From a virus: a stretch of 60,495 nucleotides of DNA. Shown piece after piece: positions 16,880 to 26,204 of this stretch; the stretch's first letter is position 1, and every line of letters begins with the position of its first letter. Position numbers and translations under genes: made by a program. Below the pieces are notes generated by a model, which saw nothing but the letters and a program-made list of their open reading frames with translations, made no database searches and had not been told where the DNA came from. The DNA lies in the IMG/VR virus record IMGVR_UViG_3300020202_000083, positions 1 through 60,495 of that record. One strand, given 5' to 3'.

Positions 16880-17608
16880 GTGAGCCGCAACGTCAGTTTG
16901 GGTCAGCTCATGGCTGACGTGAAAGACCAAGCGGACGTCATGGGTCTGGAGGCTCGTCACACGGCGAGCCTCCTCACCCGACGCATCAACCAGAGCATCC
17001 AGCGCTTCCGCGAGCGGCTTTCAACCGAGGGTTGCCAGCACTTCCTGACGAGCGCCACCAAGACGCTCTCAGCGGGTGCGACGAGTCCCTACCCCTTCTA
17101 CGCGCTTGATCTCTCCGGAGAGAACCCGAGCGTAGTACGTACCTACGCGGTGGATCTAACGGTGAACGGGGTCGTCAAGACCCTGGTCCACGTGCCGTTT
17201 GAAGACCGTGGGCGCTTTGGCGGCCCGAGCGCGCTTGGTGAGCCGCGTGCGTGGTGCAACTACCAGACTGCCAAAGTGGCCATCATGCCTGCGCCAGGCA
17301 GCGAGTATCAGGCGGTCGTCTGGTACTTGCCGGTGCTCCCAGACTTAGCGCTCGCCTCGGACACCTTCGACGGCGTAGCGGGCTGGGAAGAGTACATCGT
17401 TTGGGACGTGGTCTGCCAAGTCACCGTACGCGACCAGAACCCCGACGCGTACATGATGGTTGAGCAGACCCGCAACCGCATCTTCGTAGACATCTTGCGG
17501 TCGGCAACGAAGGTCAGCCGCGCGGGCGGCGCTGTTGTCGGGCGTGATCATCTCGGAGAACGCCTGGGCCTTGGCGTTGGGAGGGGCCGGCTCCTGCCGC
17601 CGCCTTAG
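16880..17608 (+). CDS. Head-tail adaptor/connector-like protein
   Basis: 242 residues, GTG start. An N-terminal helical bundle (LGQLMADVKDQADVMG...TRRINQSIQRFRERL) followed by a beta-rich middle and a C-terminal helical part (GWEEYIVWDVVCQVTVRDQNPDAYMMVEQTRNRI) is the usual pattern of phage adaptor proteins that sit under the portal. Its position after the capsid gene agrees. The last 30 residues are Gly/Arg-rich. Confidence 0.65.
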   Translation: MSRNVSLGQLMADVKDQADVMGLEARHTASLLTRRINQSIQRFRERLSTEGCQHFLTSATKTLSAGATSPYPFYALDLSGENPSVVRTYAVDLTVNGVVKTLVHVPFEDRGRFGGPSALGEPRAWCNYQTAKVAIMPAPGSEYQAVVWYLPVLPDLALASDTFDGVAGWEEYIVWDVVCQVTVRDQNPDAYMMVEQTRNRIFVDILRSATKVSRAGGAVVGRDHLGERLGLGVGRGRLLPPP

Positions 17609-17612
17609 CTCC

Positions 17613-17975
17613 ATGCGCATCGTTGTCCTGGATGATGAGACCTATCGCCACGAGTATTACCGCCAGGTGCACTCGGAGCACGACGTCGTTGCGTGCAAGA
17701 CCGTGGGTGAGTGCCGTGAGGCGCTGAAGAAGCCGTGCGACCTGCTTCTGCTCGACTACGACCTGGAACGCGGCAACTCCGCCGGTATCATTGCTGAGGT
17801 AGCCAGGCTCAAACATCGGCCTGGACGCATCGTCGTGCACTCGCGCAGCGAGCGTGGGGGGCCGTTTCTGGTGCGTGCGCTCAGGAACATCGGGATTCAG
17901 GCGGATAGCGAGCGCTTCTCCTACCGAAAAGCAAAGGAGCTGCTCGGTTATTTCCCCGCGAAGAGGGCCGGCTGA
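17613..17975 (+). CDS. Receiver-like protein of the cREC type
   Basis: 120 residues. MRIVVLDDETYRHEYYRQ, then LLLLDYDLERGNSAG and RIVVHSRSERGG follow the plan of the cyclic-phosphate-processing receiver family (cREC), a CheY-like fold with an acidic pocket (Asp7, Asp8 and the Asp residues of LDYD) that lacks a partner kinase. The family is linked by others to processing of 2',3'-cyclic phosphates on RNA; that role here is inference. It is immediately followed, with an ATGA-type overlap, by a P-loop kinase-like protein. The two lie oddly among virion genes. Confidence 0.65.
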   Translation: MRIVVLDDETYRHEYYRQVHSEHDVVACKTVGECREALKKPCDLLLLDYDLERGNSAGIIAEVARLKHRPGRIVVHSRSERGGPFLVRALRNIGIQADSERFSYRKAKELLGYFPAKRAG

Positions 17976-18412
17976 TGCGCATCGCTGTGTGCGGAGGTCC
18001 CAGGACCGGCAAGAGTACCTTTGCCAGCAAGCTCGCGCGAGAGCTTGGTATCGAGCTTTTCTCAACTGGCAAGAAGGCGGTCGTCGCTACCGACAACTTC
18101 ATCGGTGTCGGTTGGGACAACGTGCCGAAGTGCGTCATGGAGCGACTCGGTGAGCTCGACGACTGGATCCTCGAGGGCACACAGGCAACGCGCGTGCTGC
18201 GCCACTGGTACCGCACCGCTCCCGAGACGCTGAAGCTTGACCGCGTCCACTTCTTTGATCGCCCGTGGGTGCCGCGCAACGCCGGGCAACAGGCGATGGC
18301 GAAGGGCGTCAAGACCATCTGGCGCGAGGTGCGGCTCGAGCTCTTAAAGCGCGAGATCCCGATCATCTACGGCGTGGAGCAGGATCCAGCGCTCGGGCGG
18401 AGGAGCGCGTGA
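17975..18412 (+). CDS. P-loop NTPase/kinase-like protein
   Basis: 145 residues. Walker A CGGPRTGKSTFA at residues 6-17 and the order of elements (LIEGTQ-like WILEGTQATRVL, DRVHFFDRPWVPR) resemble small nucleoside/nucleotide or polynucleotide kinases. The substrate is unknown. Coupled to the receiver-like gene before it and, by GTGA, to the fibre gene after it. A lid region rich in Arg is present but short. Confidence 0.65.
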   Translation: MRIAVCGGPRTGKSTFASKLARELGIELFSTGKKAVVATDNFIGVGWDNVPKCVMERLGELDDWILEGTQATRVLRHWYRTAPETLKLDRVHFFDRPWVPRNAGQQAMAKGVKTIWREVRLELLKREIPIIYGVEQDPALGRRSA

Positions 18413-19536
18413 CGCGCATCCAACGCCTCAAAACCAACCAGTTCAAGACTGAGACGCTCCCTCAGGATGCTTCGCGGCTCTTTGAAGAGCTCCGCGACGA
18501 GTTCGCGCAGCTTGCTGGCCTATTCCGCGAGCGGCTCTACCGAGACAAGAACATCATCACAGCGAGCACGACGCGTCCTGTCCTGAAGTTCGGACAGATG
18601 CCGCTCGTGGACACCCTGGCCGGTGACGTGGACCTACGCCTGCCGGAAGCGAAGCCGCGGGATGCGGGGCGCGTGCTCGGTTTCGTCAAGCGCTACGCCG
18701 ATGGCTTCGTTTCGGTACAGACGGGCGACGGCAGCGCCATCAACGGGCATTACCAGCGCGCGCACGGCTTCACCCAAGCTGGGATGCATGAGTTCCTGTG
18801 GGATGGCTCGGGGTGGTGGTTTCAGGAGCCGACGGCGCACGTGCGCGCCCATAGCGACCGGCTACGACCGCTAGGCCTGTGGCAATTCAGCGCCGACTCC
18901 TTACTCACTGACTCGAGCGGTAACAGCTACACCCTGACGGTCGAGACTGGCACCGAGCGCTACACGCGCATCAACACGCACCTGCATGCGTTCTTCTTCG
19001 ACGGTGCAACGTCCCTCTGGCACAACGCCGCGGTTGCCGCTCTGCGCATCACTGGGGACGTAACCTTCATGTGCCTGTGGGTGCTCGACACTGCGGTTGC
19101 GCTGGCACCTTGGGTGAGCCACCTCGCAAGCGGCGAGGGCGAGGCACAAAATATCCTTTACCGCTTCGGGTTCACGAGCGGCACCTATGGCACTCAGTGG
19201 CTGACGGAGAGCGGGGCCGGCGTCGACTCGAGCTACTCGATTGACTCCCACATGAGCCCGCCGGGGCAGCTCTGCCACGTGGCGGTCACCCGCACGAGTG
19301 ACGTCATTCAGATGTACCAGCAGGGCCGCACGTTCGGCGATGCGAGCACCGCGCTGACGACTCCCACGGGCGGCGCCGACGGGCGACACAGGCTCGGCAG
19401 CACCGGGAGCACACACATCCGGGGGGCGATGGCGTCGGCTGTGCTCTACAACCGCGCGCTCAGCGCCCAAGAAATCCGCGACGAATACCATTACACGATG
19501 GGCCAGGCGCATGGCTTCATCACGGAGTTCCCGTAG
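18409..19536 (+). CDS. Tail fibre protein with LamG/ConA-like lectin domain
   Basis: 375 residues from a GTG that shares GTGA with the kinase gene. The N-terminal 70 residues are helical and may attach to the tail. Residues about 150-370 form a concanavalin A-like (Laminin_G_3) beta-sandwich, with the hallmark ending GAMASAVLYNRALSAQEIRDEYH. Such domains in phage fibres bind glycans on the host surface. Confidence 0.75.
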   Translation: MTRIQRLKTNQFKTETLPQDASRLFEELRDEFAQLAGLFRERLYRDKNIITASTTRPVLKFGQMPLVDTLAGDVDLRLPEAKPRDAGRVLGFVKRYADGFVSVQTGDGSAINGHYQRAHGFTQAGMHEFLWDGSGWWFQEPTAHVRAHSDRLRPLGLWQFSADSLLTDSSGNSYTLTVETGTERYTRINTHLHAFFFDGATSLWHNAAVAALRITGDVTFMCLWVLDTAVALAPWVSHLASGEGEAQNILYRFGFTSGTYGTQWLTESGAGVDSSYSIDSHMSPPGQLCHVAVTRTSDVIQMYQQGRTFGDASTALTTPTGGADGRHRLGSTGSTHIRGAMASAVLYNRALSAQEIRDEYHYTMGQAHGFITEFP

Positions 19537-22500
19537 TGCCCGATCAGCAAGTCGTCATTCGGCCAGGCATGAGCGAGGCGCTCGACCCTCGGCACTTGCC
19601 CATCGGAACGCCACGCTTGCTGCAGAACGTGCGCATACGGCAGGGCGCGCGCTTCGAGAAGCGGCCAGGGACGGCGAGCTTGGGTACCACGGGGTTACCT
19701 ACAAGCAACTTTGCGACGTGGATCGGCTCGTATGGCGGAAACCCAGTTGTAGGCATTGAGGAGACGACAACTACTACACGCCGTGACATGGGTATCTACC
19801 TGAGTGATGGGGCTCAGTGGAATTACTTGGGTCGTCATGGCGTGTGTGTGCCGGAGCGTCGATTTGGAATCGCGTCCAAGGAAGAAGACCCTTCGCTCGG
19901 CCTCGATTACGGCTACTGCTCGGTCGCTGTCATTAGCGACATCATCTACGCGTGCTACACGCAGCGCTCCTCGAATTTGGTGACACTTGTTGCGCTGACG
20001 CCTGAGGGCGTTCAGTTGCGCAGCGCCACGCTTGCGGACGCCAGTGGGGGGCGGCTCATCTACACCGGCGGAGTTCTGTACCTGGTCACACGACTCACTA
20101 CCGGCGCTGGGACGAGCATCCAAATACGCACCGTCACGGCAAGTTCACTAGCCATGAGTGCAGCGACGACCCTAGCGACGACGCTGCGCGGCAGCGGTCT
20201 CCCCTTCGATGTCGCTCCCCTAGAGAGCTCCAATGATTGGCTGCTCGCTCACCCGGAAACGGCCACCAAAATTCGCGTCAACCGGATGACGGGCACCTCT
20301 GTCACCAACACGGCGCAAATCACGACGACCAGTGCCCCCGAACGAGTAGGCGTTGCAGGTCAACTGGGGCAGAAAATCGCTGTGGTCCATGACGATGGCT
20401 CCGCTGCTGAGGTCGTCATGTTTGCCGACGACCTGTCGACTTCCGCGGCAGTGACCGTTGTCACACTGACCACCGAGAGCTGGATAACTGGGTTCGGTAT
20501 TACCCGTGTCTCGAACTCCGCGTATGCCGTCTTGCTCGGCGCGTACAACTCTACGGCAGCGCCGGCGATAGCCAGCAATCTAACGGAGCACGCCGTGGTG
20601 AGCACTGGCGCCAGCGTTACGGCGGGTCCCTACCGGGTCTATCACTACCACCCGCAAACAAAGCCTTTCGTGGTTGGTTCTGCTGATGAAAGGCAGGTAC
20701 TGGCGTGGTGCCACAACGAAGCAGGGGACGCTCACCAATGGGACGACCAAGCGGACCATGTACTGGTTTCATTCGAGCCCACGTCAGCTACTGGGGGCGG
20801 AGCGCAGATAGTAGCGATCAGCTACGAGCACACGGCCAACACGGACGACCCGCAGTGGCTTCACAACTGTGAGGTGGTCGCGCTTTCTGGTGGCCGGTAC
20901 GCAACTCTTATTACTTGGACGGATCCTGCCCTATTGACGGGCATCGACTGTCTCGTTTGGACAGCAGGCACTGCCAACACCTCCGGCACTGGTGGCAACT
21001 CCCGTGTTTACCGCAGGGTCACGGAGAGCGGAGGCGGGCTCTACGTCTCTGGCGGGGCCCTGTATGACATCGGCGACCCGGCCCTGAGCACGACTCATTA
21101 CATTCCCGAAAACGGGTTTGTGCATGCGCCCGTAATCAAGACCGCGGCAGCGGCGGGCGGTTCACTGACGGCCGGCACCGAGTACAGTTACCGCGCGGTC
21201 TATCGCCGAGTGGACTCAGTCGGCCGCGTGCACCGCTCCGCGCCCAGCGCCGTAGACACCGTTACGACTACGTCTGCGAACAAGACGGTCACGGTGCGCG
21301 TGGCTACCCTAGGCCTATCCGGCAGATGGGGTTGTCCCGGCGCGGCCACCGTGGCGGAAATCTATCGGTCTTGGAATGGCGGCCCCTATTACTACGTGGG
21401 GAGCACGGGCACGGTCGCGCCGACAGCGCAGACCATCACGTACTCCGACGATGATGCCGATGCAGACGTCGAAGAGAACTTCGTTCTGTATACAGACCTA
21501 GGCGTAATTCCCAACGAACCGCCCAGCGGTGCGCGGCTCATGTGCGTCGGCGGCAACCGCATGTTTTGCGTGGGTTGGCGTGAGAACGTCGTTCAGTTCT
21601 CGAAGCTCTACATACCTACGACGCCGTGGGAATTCTGCGACGACGACGCGTTCCGCATTTTCGTGCCAGAGCCCATCACCGCGCTCGCGTGGCTGGATGG
21701 CGCCTTGGTTATCTTCAGCAGCACGCGCGTCTACGTCGTTACCGGCGATGGTCCTAACGACCAAGGAACCGGTGGCTTCAGCGACCCGCGAGAGTTGCCA
21801 ACGGCAGTAGGCGCCGACAGCCCGCACGTCGTGGAAGTGCCGCAGGGCCTCATGTTCAAGGGCGCCGGCACGATCTGGTTACTACCCCGCGGCTTCGGCC
21901 CGCCGCAGCCTGTGGGCGACGACATCCAGGAGACGTTGGCGAGTTACCCGCACCTGCGCGCAGCCGTGCGCTGTGCGAACGGCGACGACGACTGCACGCA
22001 CTTCGTGCTCGCCGCTTCGGACAACGCAAACGCCGACACGCGCGTGGCCGTTTGGGATAACCGTCTCATGTCATGGTCGCTCGATAATATTGCCGGCGGC
22101 GTCGGAGCGGCCGGCAGCGTTGACGGCCAGTTCACGTGGGCGCTCGGCACCTGGAACGCACTTGCGGACATTCCCGTTCGTCAGTTCTCGACCGCACAGC
22201 ACCAGGACTATGACGGCGACGGTAACGCGCGATGGATTGAAAGTCGCTGGGGCTTCGGCGACTGGCGTCCCTGGGGGCCGCTCGGTTGGGGCAGGCTCGA
22301 TCGGCTGCAGATCCATGGCGAGGTTGCCGGTATCTGCGACATGAAGGTCATTGCGGTGACCGACGGTGTAACCGGGATGCATTCCGTCGGGCACACGATC
22401 CTTTCAACCAAGCACATGACTGGGCTCGGCCAGTTCTACGCCGAGAACCAGGTTCAGTACCCGCCCGGTGGCGCGTACACGTTCGACATTTACGACAGTG

Positions 22501-22601
22501 CACCGACCGGGGCGACCCGCGGTCTTGTGCTGCACTCAGTGGCCTTCAGTGCGAGCGAGCCGGACGGACTCCGGCGCGTCAGCAAGGCGGAGAGGTTCTA
22601 A
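19536..22601 (+). CDS. Large tail nozzle-like protein
   Basis: 1021 residues, GTG start overlapping the fibre stop. The beginning (VVIRPGMSEALDPRHLPIGTPRLLQNVRIRQGARFEKRPG) is the pattern shared by podovirus nozzle or tail tubular B proteins, in which repeated beta blades form the tail tip. A fibronectin-like segment (YSYRAVYRRVDSVGRVHRSAPSA...AEIYRSWNGGPYYYVGS) lies near residues 545-635. Length exceeds T7 gp12 (about 790). Function assigned by pattern and position. Confidence 0.65.
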   Translation: MPDQQVVIRPGMSEALDPRHLPIGTPRLLQNVRIRQGARFEKRPGTASLGTTGLPTSNFATWIGSYGGNPVVGIEETTTTTRRDMGIYLSDGAQWNYLGRHGVCVPERRFGIASKEEDPSLGLDYGYCSVAVISDIIYACYTQRSSNLVTLVALTPEGVQLRSATLADASGGRLIYTGGVLYLVTRLTTGAGTSIQIRTVTASSLAMSAATTLATTLRGSGLPFDVAPLESSNDWLLAHPETATKIRVNRMTGTSVTNTAQITTTSAPERVGVAGQLGQKIAVVHDDGSAAEVVMFADDLSTSAAVTVVTLTTESWITGFGITRVSNSAYAVLLGAYNSTAAPAIASNLTEHAVVSTGASVTAGPYRVYHYHPQTKPFVVGSADERQVLAWCHNEAGDAHQWDDQADHVLVSFEPTSATGGGAQIVAISYEHTANTDDPQWLHNCEVVALSGGRYATLITWTDPALLTGIDCLVWTAGTANTSGTGGNSRVYRRVTESGGGLYVSGGALYDIGDPALSTTHYIPENGFVHAPVIKTAAAAGGSLTAGTEYSYRAVYRRVDSVGRVHRSAPSAVDTVTTTSANKTVTVRVATLGLSGRWGCPGAATVAEIYRSWNGGPYYYVGSTGTVAPTAQTITYSDDDADADVEENFVLYTDLGVIPNEPPSGARLMCVGGNRMFCVGWRENVVQFSKLYIPTTPWEFCDDDAFRIFVPEPITALAWLDGALVIFSSTRVYVVTGDGPNDQGTGGFSDPRELPTAVGADSPHVVEVPQGLMFKGAGTIWLLPRGFGPPQPVGDDIQETLASYPHLRAAVRCANGDDDCTHFVLAASDNANADTRVAVWDNRLMSWSLDNIAGGVGAAGSVDGQFTWALGTWNALADIPVRQFSTAQHQDYDGDGNARWIESRWGFGDWRPWGPLGWGRLDRLQIHGEVAGICDMKVIAVTDGVTGMHSVGHTILSTKHMTGLGQFYAENQVQYPPGGAYTFDIYDSAPTGATRGLVLHSVAFSASEPDGLRRVSKAERF

Positions 22602-22604
22602 TCA

Positions 22605-24473
22605 ATGGGACTCTATGACTATCTCAACTACTGGATGCAACGTGGCGAGGCGCCGCCGACCAACCCGTACGGTGGTTTTGGCGACAGCGGTGAAGAGGGC
22701 TCGTGGGTTGACCAGACAGCTGCTCAATACCAGGAGTCGCAGGGCGGCAATCAGGGAAGCGCTGCCGGCAGCGACGACCTAGACCCATTCACTTCGAATC
22801 CGGTGGGCACAGCGGCTTACGACAGCATGGTCAATTACGCCAAGGGCAACCCTATGGGGTCGGCAATTCACAGCAACCCAAGGATGGATGAGACATCGGC
22901 GATGCGCGGCGACCAGACCAAGGGTGAGCGCACCGCGCACCAAGAGGCAAACTACACGTACGGGAACTACGAGGGCGCCGCTCAGGACGCCATCAACACG
23001 GCGCGAACGAACCTGGCCCCGTACACGGGGCAACTCAGCAGCATGGGCAGTGGCTTTTACAACACGGGTATGGCCGCTGGCGGCCGCGAAGCGCCCATCG
23101 ACGAATACAACCTGGGCCAGCACGGATACGGCACCGGGAACATGTTCAACACCGCCGACATGATGTTGGATGCGGCTAATCGTGGCCCTGGCGCGAGCTA
23201 CGCCCAGGCCATGCACGACGCGAACACCGCGCAGGCTATGCGTCAGCAGCTGGCTCTGGCTGGCAGTGGTCGAGGCGCAGGAGGCGGCGCCGCAGCGTTC
23301 CGTCAGGCGCAAGCGAACCAGGCACAGATTCAGGGTGCGGCCAATGCGCAGACCGGGGCGCTGCAAGCACAGGAGGATCAAATGTGGCGGCAGCACCAAG
23401 CCAACCTGCTTGGCCAGGCAGGTGCGCTCTACGGCTCCGGCGCAGAGACGGCCCTCTCTGGCGCTCAGTACACAACGGGGGCTCATCAGGCGCAAACAAA
23501 CATGAATGACGCCTTCACGGTGGGCATGGGCAACCTCGCCAATGACTCGATCTATAACGCCGGGCAGTTGGCCACAGGTGCCGAACAGTTGGCGCATCAA
23601 ATCAATATGGGGAACCTCACCGGCAACATGGCCTACGAGGACAACCTTACAGCCATCTACAACATCAACGAAGGCGGGAAACAGCCGAACGGGGGAATGG
23701 ATCCTTACGTTGCGGCCGGCCTCGAAACGGCAGGGAATGTGCTGCCCATCATCGCCGATGGCACGGATGACGATAAGAAGTCCTCCGACATCCGTGCCAA
23801 GAAAAACATCGAGCCAGCATCAGCGCTCGACGCGGTGAGCGGTGCCGACGGATACACCTACAACTACCTTGATCCAGAGCGGCACGGAGACGGCACGTAT
23901 CTCGGCCCGATGGCGCAAGACCTCGAGGGTGCGCCGGGCGTCGTCAAAGAAGACAAAAACGGCACCAAGCAAATCGATACGAGCCGCTTGTCACTGCTCA
24001 ATACCAGTGCCCTCGCCGAGCTCAACGAAAAGGTGGACAACGCGATCGCGGACAAGAAGGGTGCCCCCAAAAAGTCCAAGTGGGATGTGAGCATCGGAGA
24101 CGCTCAGGTCGAGTCGCCCGGCTACGACGTAGAGTTTGGCGAGGCGCAAATCGAAAGCCCTCACTACGACCTAGTCTTTGAGCCCGCCGAGTTCCCGCAG
24201 CAGGCAGCGACGCTAGGGTCTGGGCCCACCCAGCCGACTGAATACAGCGGGGATCCTGTGCGCCTTCAGCAGGAGGCCATGCGGTACGGCACGCCCGTCT
24301 ATGGGGCTCCTCCGCCAGAAGCGGCTGCCAGTGAAGCGGGACCGAGTTACTTCGATCGCTTTCTAGGCCCCAACCTCGGTCAGCACGCTTCCGATGTCAC
24401 CGAGGAGGAGTACCAGAACGAATTGCTGCGGCAGTACTTCCGTCGACCGCCTCGGCAGGACATCGGGTTGTGA
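22605..24473 (+). CDS. Internal virion/ejection-type protein with an S74 chaperone domain
   Basis: 622 residues. Residues 1-390 are low in hydrophobic content and rich in Ala, Gly, Gln, Asn and Met, as in podovirus internal proteins. Residues about 394-475 form an intramolecular chaperone (peptidase S74) domain: SDIRAKKNIEP with Ser394 and Lys399 five apart as in the self-cleaving endosialidase chaperone, then YLGPMAQDLEG and LSLLNTSALAELNEKV. Unusually about 145 residues follow, including a near repeat (VSIGDAQVESPGYDVEFGEAQIESPHYDL). S74 domains usually end fibre or spike proteins, so the protein could also be a spike. Confidence 0.7.
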   Translation: MGLYDYLNYWMQRGEAPPTNPYGGFGDSGEEGSWVDQTAAQYQESQGGNQGSAAGSDDLDPFTSNPVGTAAYDSMVNYAKGNPMGSAIHSNPRMDETSAMRGDQTKGERTAHQEANYTYGNYEGAAQDAINTARTNLAPYTGQLSSMGSGFYNTGMAAGGREAPIDEYNLGQHGYGTGNMFNTADMMLDAANRGPGASYAQAMHDANTAQAMRQQLALAGSGRGAGGGAAAFRQAQANQAQIQGAANAQTGALQAQEDQMWRQHQANLLGQAGALYGSGAETALSGAQYTTGAHQAQTNMNDAFTVGMGNLANDSIYNAGQLATGAEQLAHQINMGNLTGNMAYEDNLTAIYNINEGGKQPNGGMDPYVAAGLETAGNVLPIIADGTDDDKKSSDIRAKKNIEPASALDAVSGADGYTYNYLDPERHGDGTYLGPMAQDLEGAPGVVKEDKNGTKQIDTSRLSLLNTSALAELNEKVDNAIADKKGAPKKSKWDVSIGDAQVESPGYDVEFGEAQIESPHYDLVFEPAEFPQQAATLGSGPTQPTEYSGDPVRLQQEAMRYGTPVYGAPPPEAAASEAGPSYFDRFLGPNLGQHASDVTEEEYQNELLRQYFRRPPRQDIGL

Positions 24474-24482
24474 GGAGGACCA

Positions 24483-26204
24483 TTGGCCTACGGTAACCTC
24501 ATCAGCTACGAGCCCGCGCCGACGCCCGGCGCGTACCACTTCACCACACGTGACGGACGGAAGCTGTTCGCGTTCGGCGCGCAGGCTGAGGTGATGAAGC
24601 GGCGTCTTGATCAGGCGAACGCGGTGGGCCCGCAAAAGACAGCTCAGCTCGGCCCGATGGCGAACATGTCCTCAGCATTGAGCGGCGGACCACCTGCTGC
24701 TCCACCTCCAACGCGTGCAGACGTCAAGCGCTGGCCAGCCGCGCCAGCTACGGCAGCTGCGGCGCCAGCAGCTCCCGGCGCCAGCGCGTCTGCACCTGTG
24801 GCACCCGCGACCGCGCCAACTGCGCCAGCGCAATCGTCAGAGCCCGAAGCGCTCGGACTCGGTTTCTACAAGGACCCGAAGACAGGCATGATCCTGCAAT
24901 ACGACCCCGGCTCTCCTGGATCAAAGGGCGGGCCTGTCGAGCGTTCGCGAACGGAACGCGGCGGATTCGATCCCGATCCTGCGTACAAGGCGGCCAAGTG
25001 GGAACTCCTGCAAGCGCAAACTGACAACATCGACGAGCAGCGCCGGCAACACGCCGAGAACTTTGAAGCCGATCAAACGCTTCTGCAGGACCAGCGCGTG
25101 ATGGCAATCGATGCGATACAGGAAGAGCACGCTCGCAAACGCGCCATTGATCAGGGGGTCGAGGAAGCAACCGCGAAGCACGACGCTGTCGTTCAAGAAT
25201 ACACAAGCGCGAAGGAGGACCCTAGCCGGGCTCTGTCCGGTGGCAAGAACTGGATCTACGGACTTGCCATCGGCCTCGGCACATTCGGCGCCGCCATGAA
25301 CAAGCGCCAGAGTCAAGCGGTCGACATTGTGCAAAAGCAGATCGACCGCGACATCGCTGCACAGAGAACAGAGATCGCGATCAAGCGCGACGCTGCCGAC
25401 AATGCACTTGCCGATCTGACACGGAAACTTGGCTCCCAAGAACGCGCAGAGAACGCACTAAAGCAAATTCAAAACCAGCTGATACAGAACAGCCTCGCTC
25501 AGCAAGCCAGCCGTGAGAAGAACGCCGAAAAACTCGCGAGCCTAAAGGCTCTGCAGCTCGGCCTGCAAGAACGCTTCCTCGATCTGAACGAGCAGGATCG
25601 TCGCCTGGCTCAAGGCGAGGTCACTAAGCACATCGTCAACGCCCCAGCGGAACCGCCGCGGCAACCTGGTCTGCGTCCGGTGAAGGATCAGACTGGTACG
25701 GCCAGAGCGTTGGCGGATCTGCGTAACGCAGAAGGCAAGGCGCAGGGTGATGGTAAGACGCCCGCAGCAGTGCCAACCGAGCGCACTAACAAGGTAGCGC
25801 TCAATTCTCAGATCATTGAGCAGGCCGACGGGATCGTGTCGCAGCTGCCCCCAGAGGAGGACGAGTGGGGCGACCCCGCATCCGGTCCTGTCGATTCCAC
25901 GTGGAACAAGGGTGAATCGAACAAGCTCAATGAAGCGACGAGCGCTCTCGCTACCAGTGTGCAGATCGGTTCAGGCGCCGGTTCTACCGCAGATGATAGA
26001 AAACAGGCGGGAGAGCTCGTCGGCGAAGGCGGTTCGGTCTCTGCCCGTCGTCGAGGCGCCCAGCGCGCCGCAAGCGAAGCGGCTCAACGCATCGCAATCG
26101 AGATCGCGACGCTGCCGCCAGAACAGCAGGAGCAGGCGATCAAGGCCATGCCGAGGGCAACACAGAAAGCCGTGCTGGATGCCCTGAAGAAAGGTGGCCA
26201 GTGA
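24483..26204 (+). CDS. Internal virion/ejection-type protein, coiled coil
   Basis: 573 residues from a TTG with GAGGA upstream. A long Ala/Pro linker (about residues 70-120) is followed by extended coiled coils (AENFEADQTLLQDQRVMAIDAIQEEHARKRAIDQG; EKLASLKALQLGLQERFLDLNEQDRRLAQ). One hydrophobic glycine-rich stretch (WIYGLAIGLGTFGAAM) could insert in a membrane. Between two other very large Ala-rich proteins, the most likely role is a DNA-ejection protein released from the capsid. Confidence 0.6.
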   Translation: MAYGNLISYEPAPTPGAYHFTTRDGRKLFAFGAQAEVMKRRLDQANAVGPQKTAQLGPMANMSSALSGGPPAAPPPTRADVKRWPAAPATAAAAPAAPGASASAPVAPATAPTAPAQSSEPEALGLGFYKDPKTGMILQYDPGSPGSKGGPVERSRTERGGFDPDPAYKAAKWELLQAQTDNIDEQRRQHAENFEADQTLLQDQRVMAIDAIQEEHARKRAIDQGVEEATAKHDAVVQEYTSAKEDPSRALSGGKNWIYGLAIGLGTFGAAMNKRQSQAVDIVQKQIDRDIAAQRTEIAIKRDAADNALADLTRKLGSQERAENALKQIQNQLIQNSLAQQASREKNAEKLASLKALQLGLQERFLDLNEQDRRLAQGEVTKHIVNAPAEPPRQPGLRPVKDQTGTARALADLRNAEGKAQGDGKTPAAVPTERTNKVALNSQIIEQADGIVSQLPPEEDEWGDPASGPVDSTWNKGESNKLNEATSALATSVQIGSGAGSTADDRKQAGELVGEGGSVSARRRGAQRAASEAAQRIAIEIATLPPEQQEQAIKAMPRATQKAVLDALKKGGQ

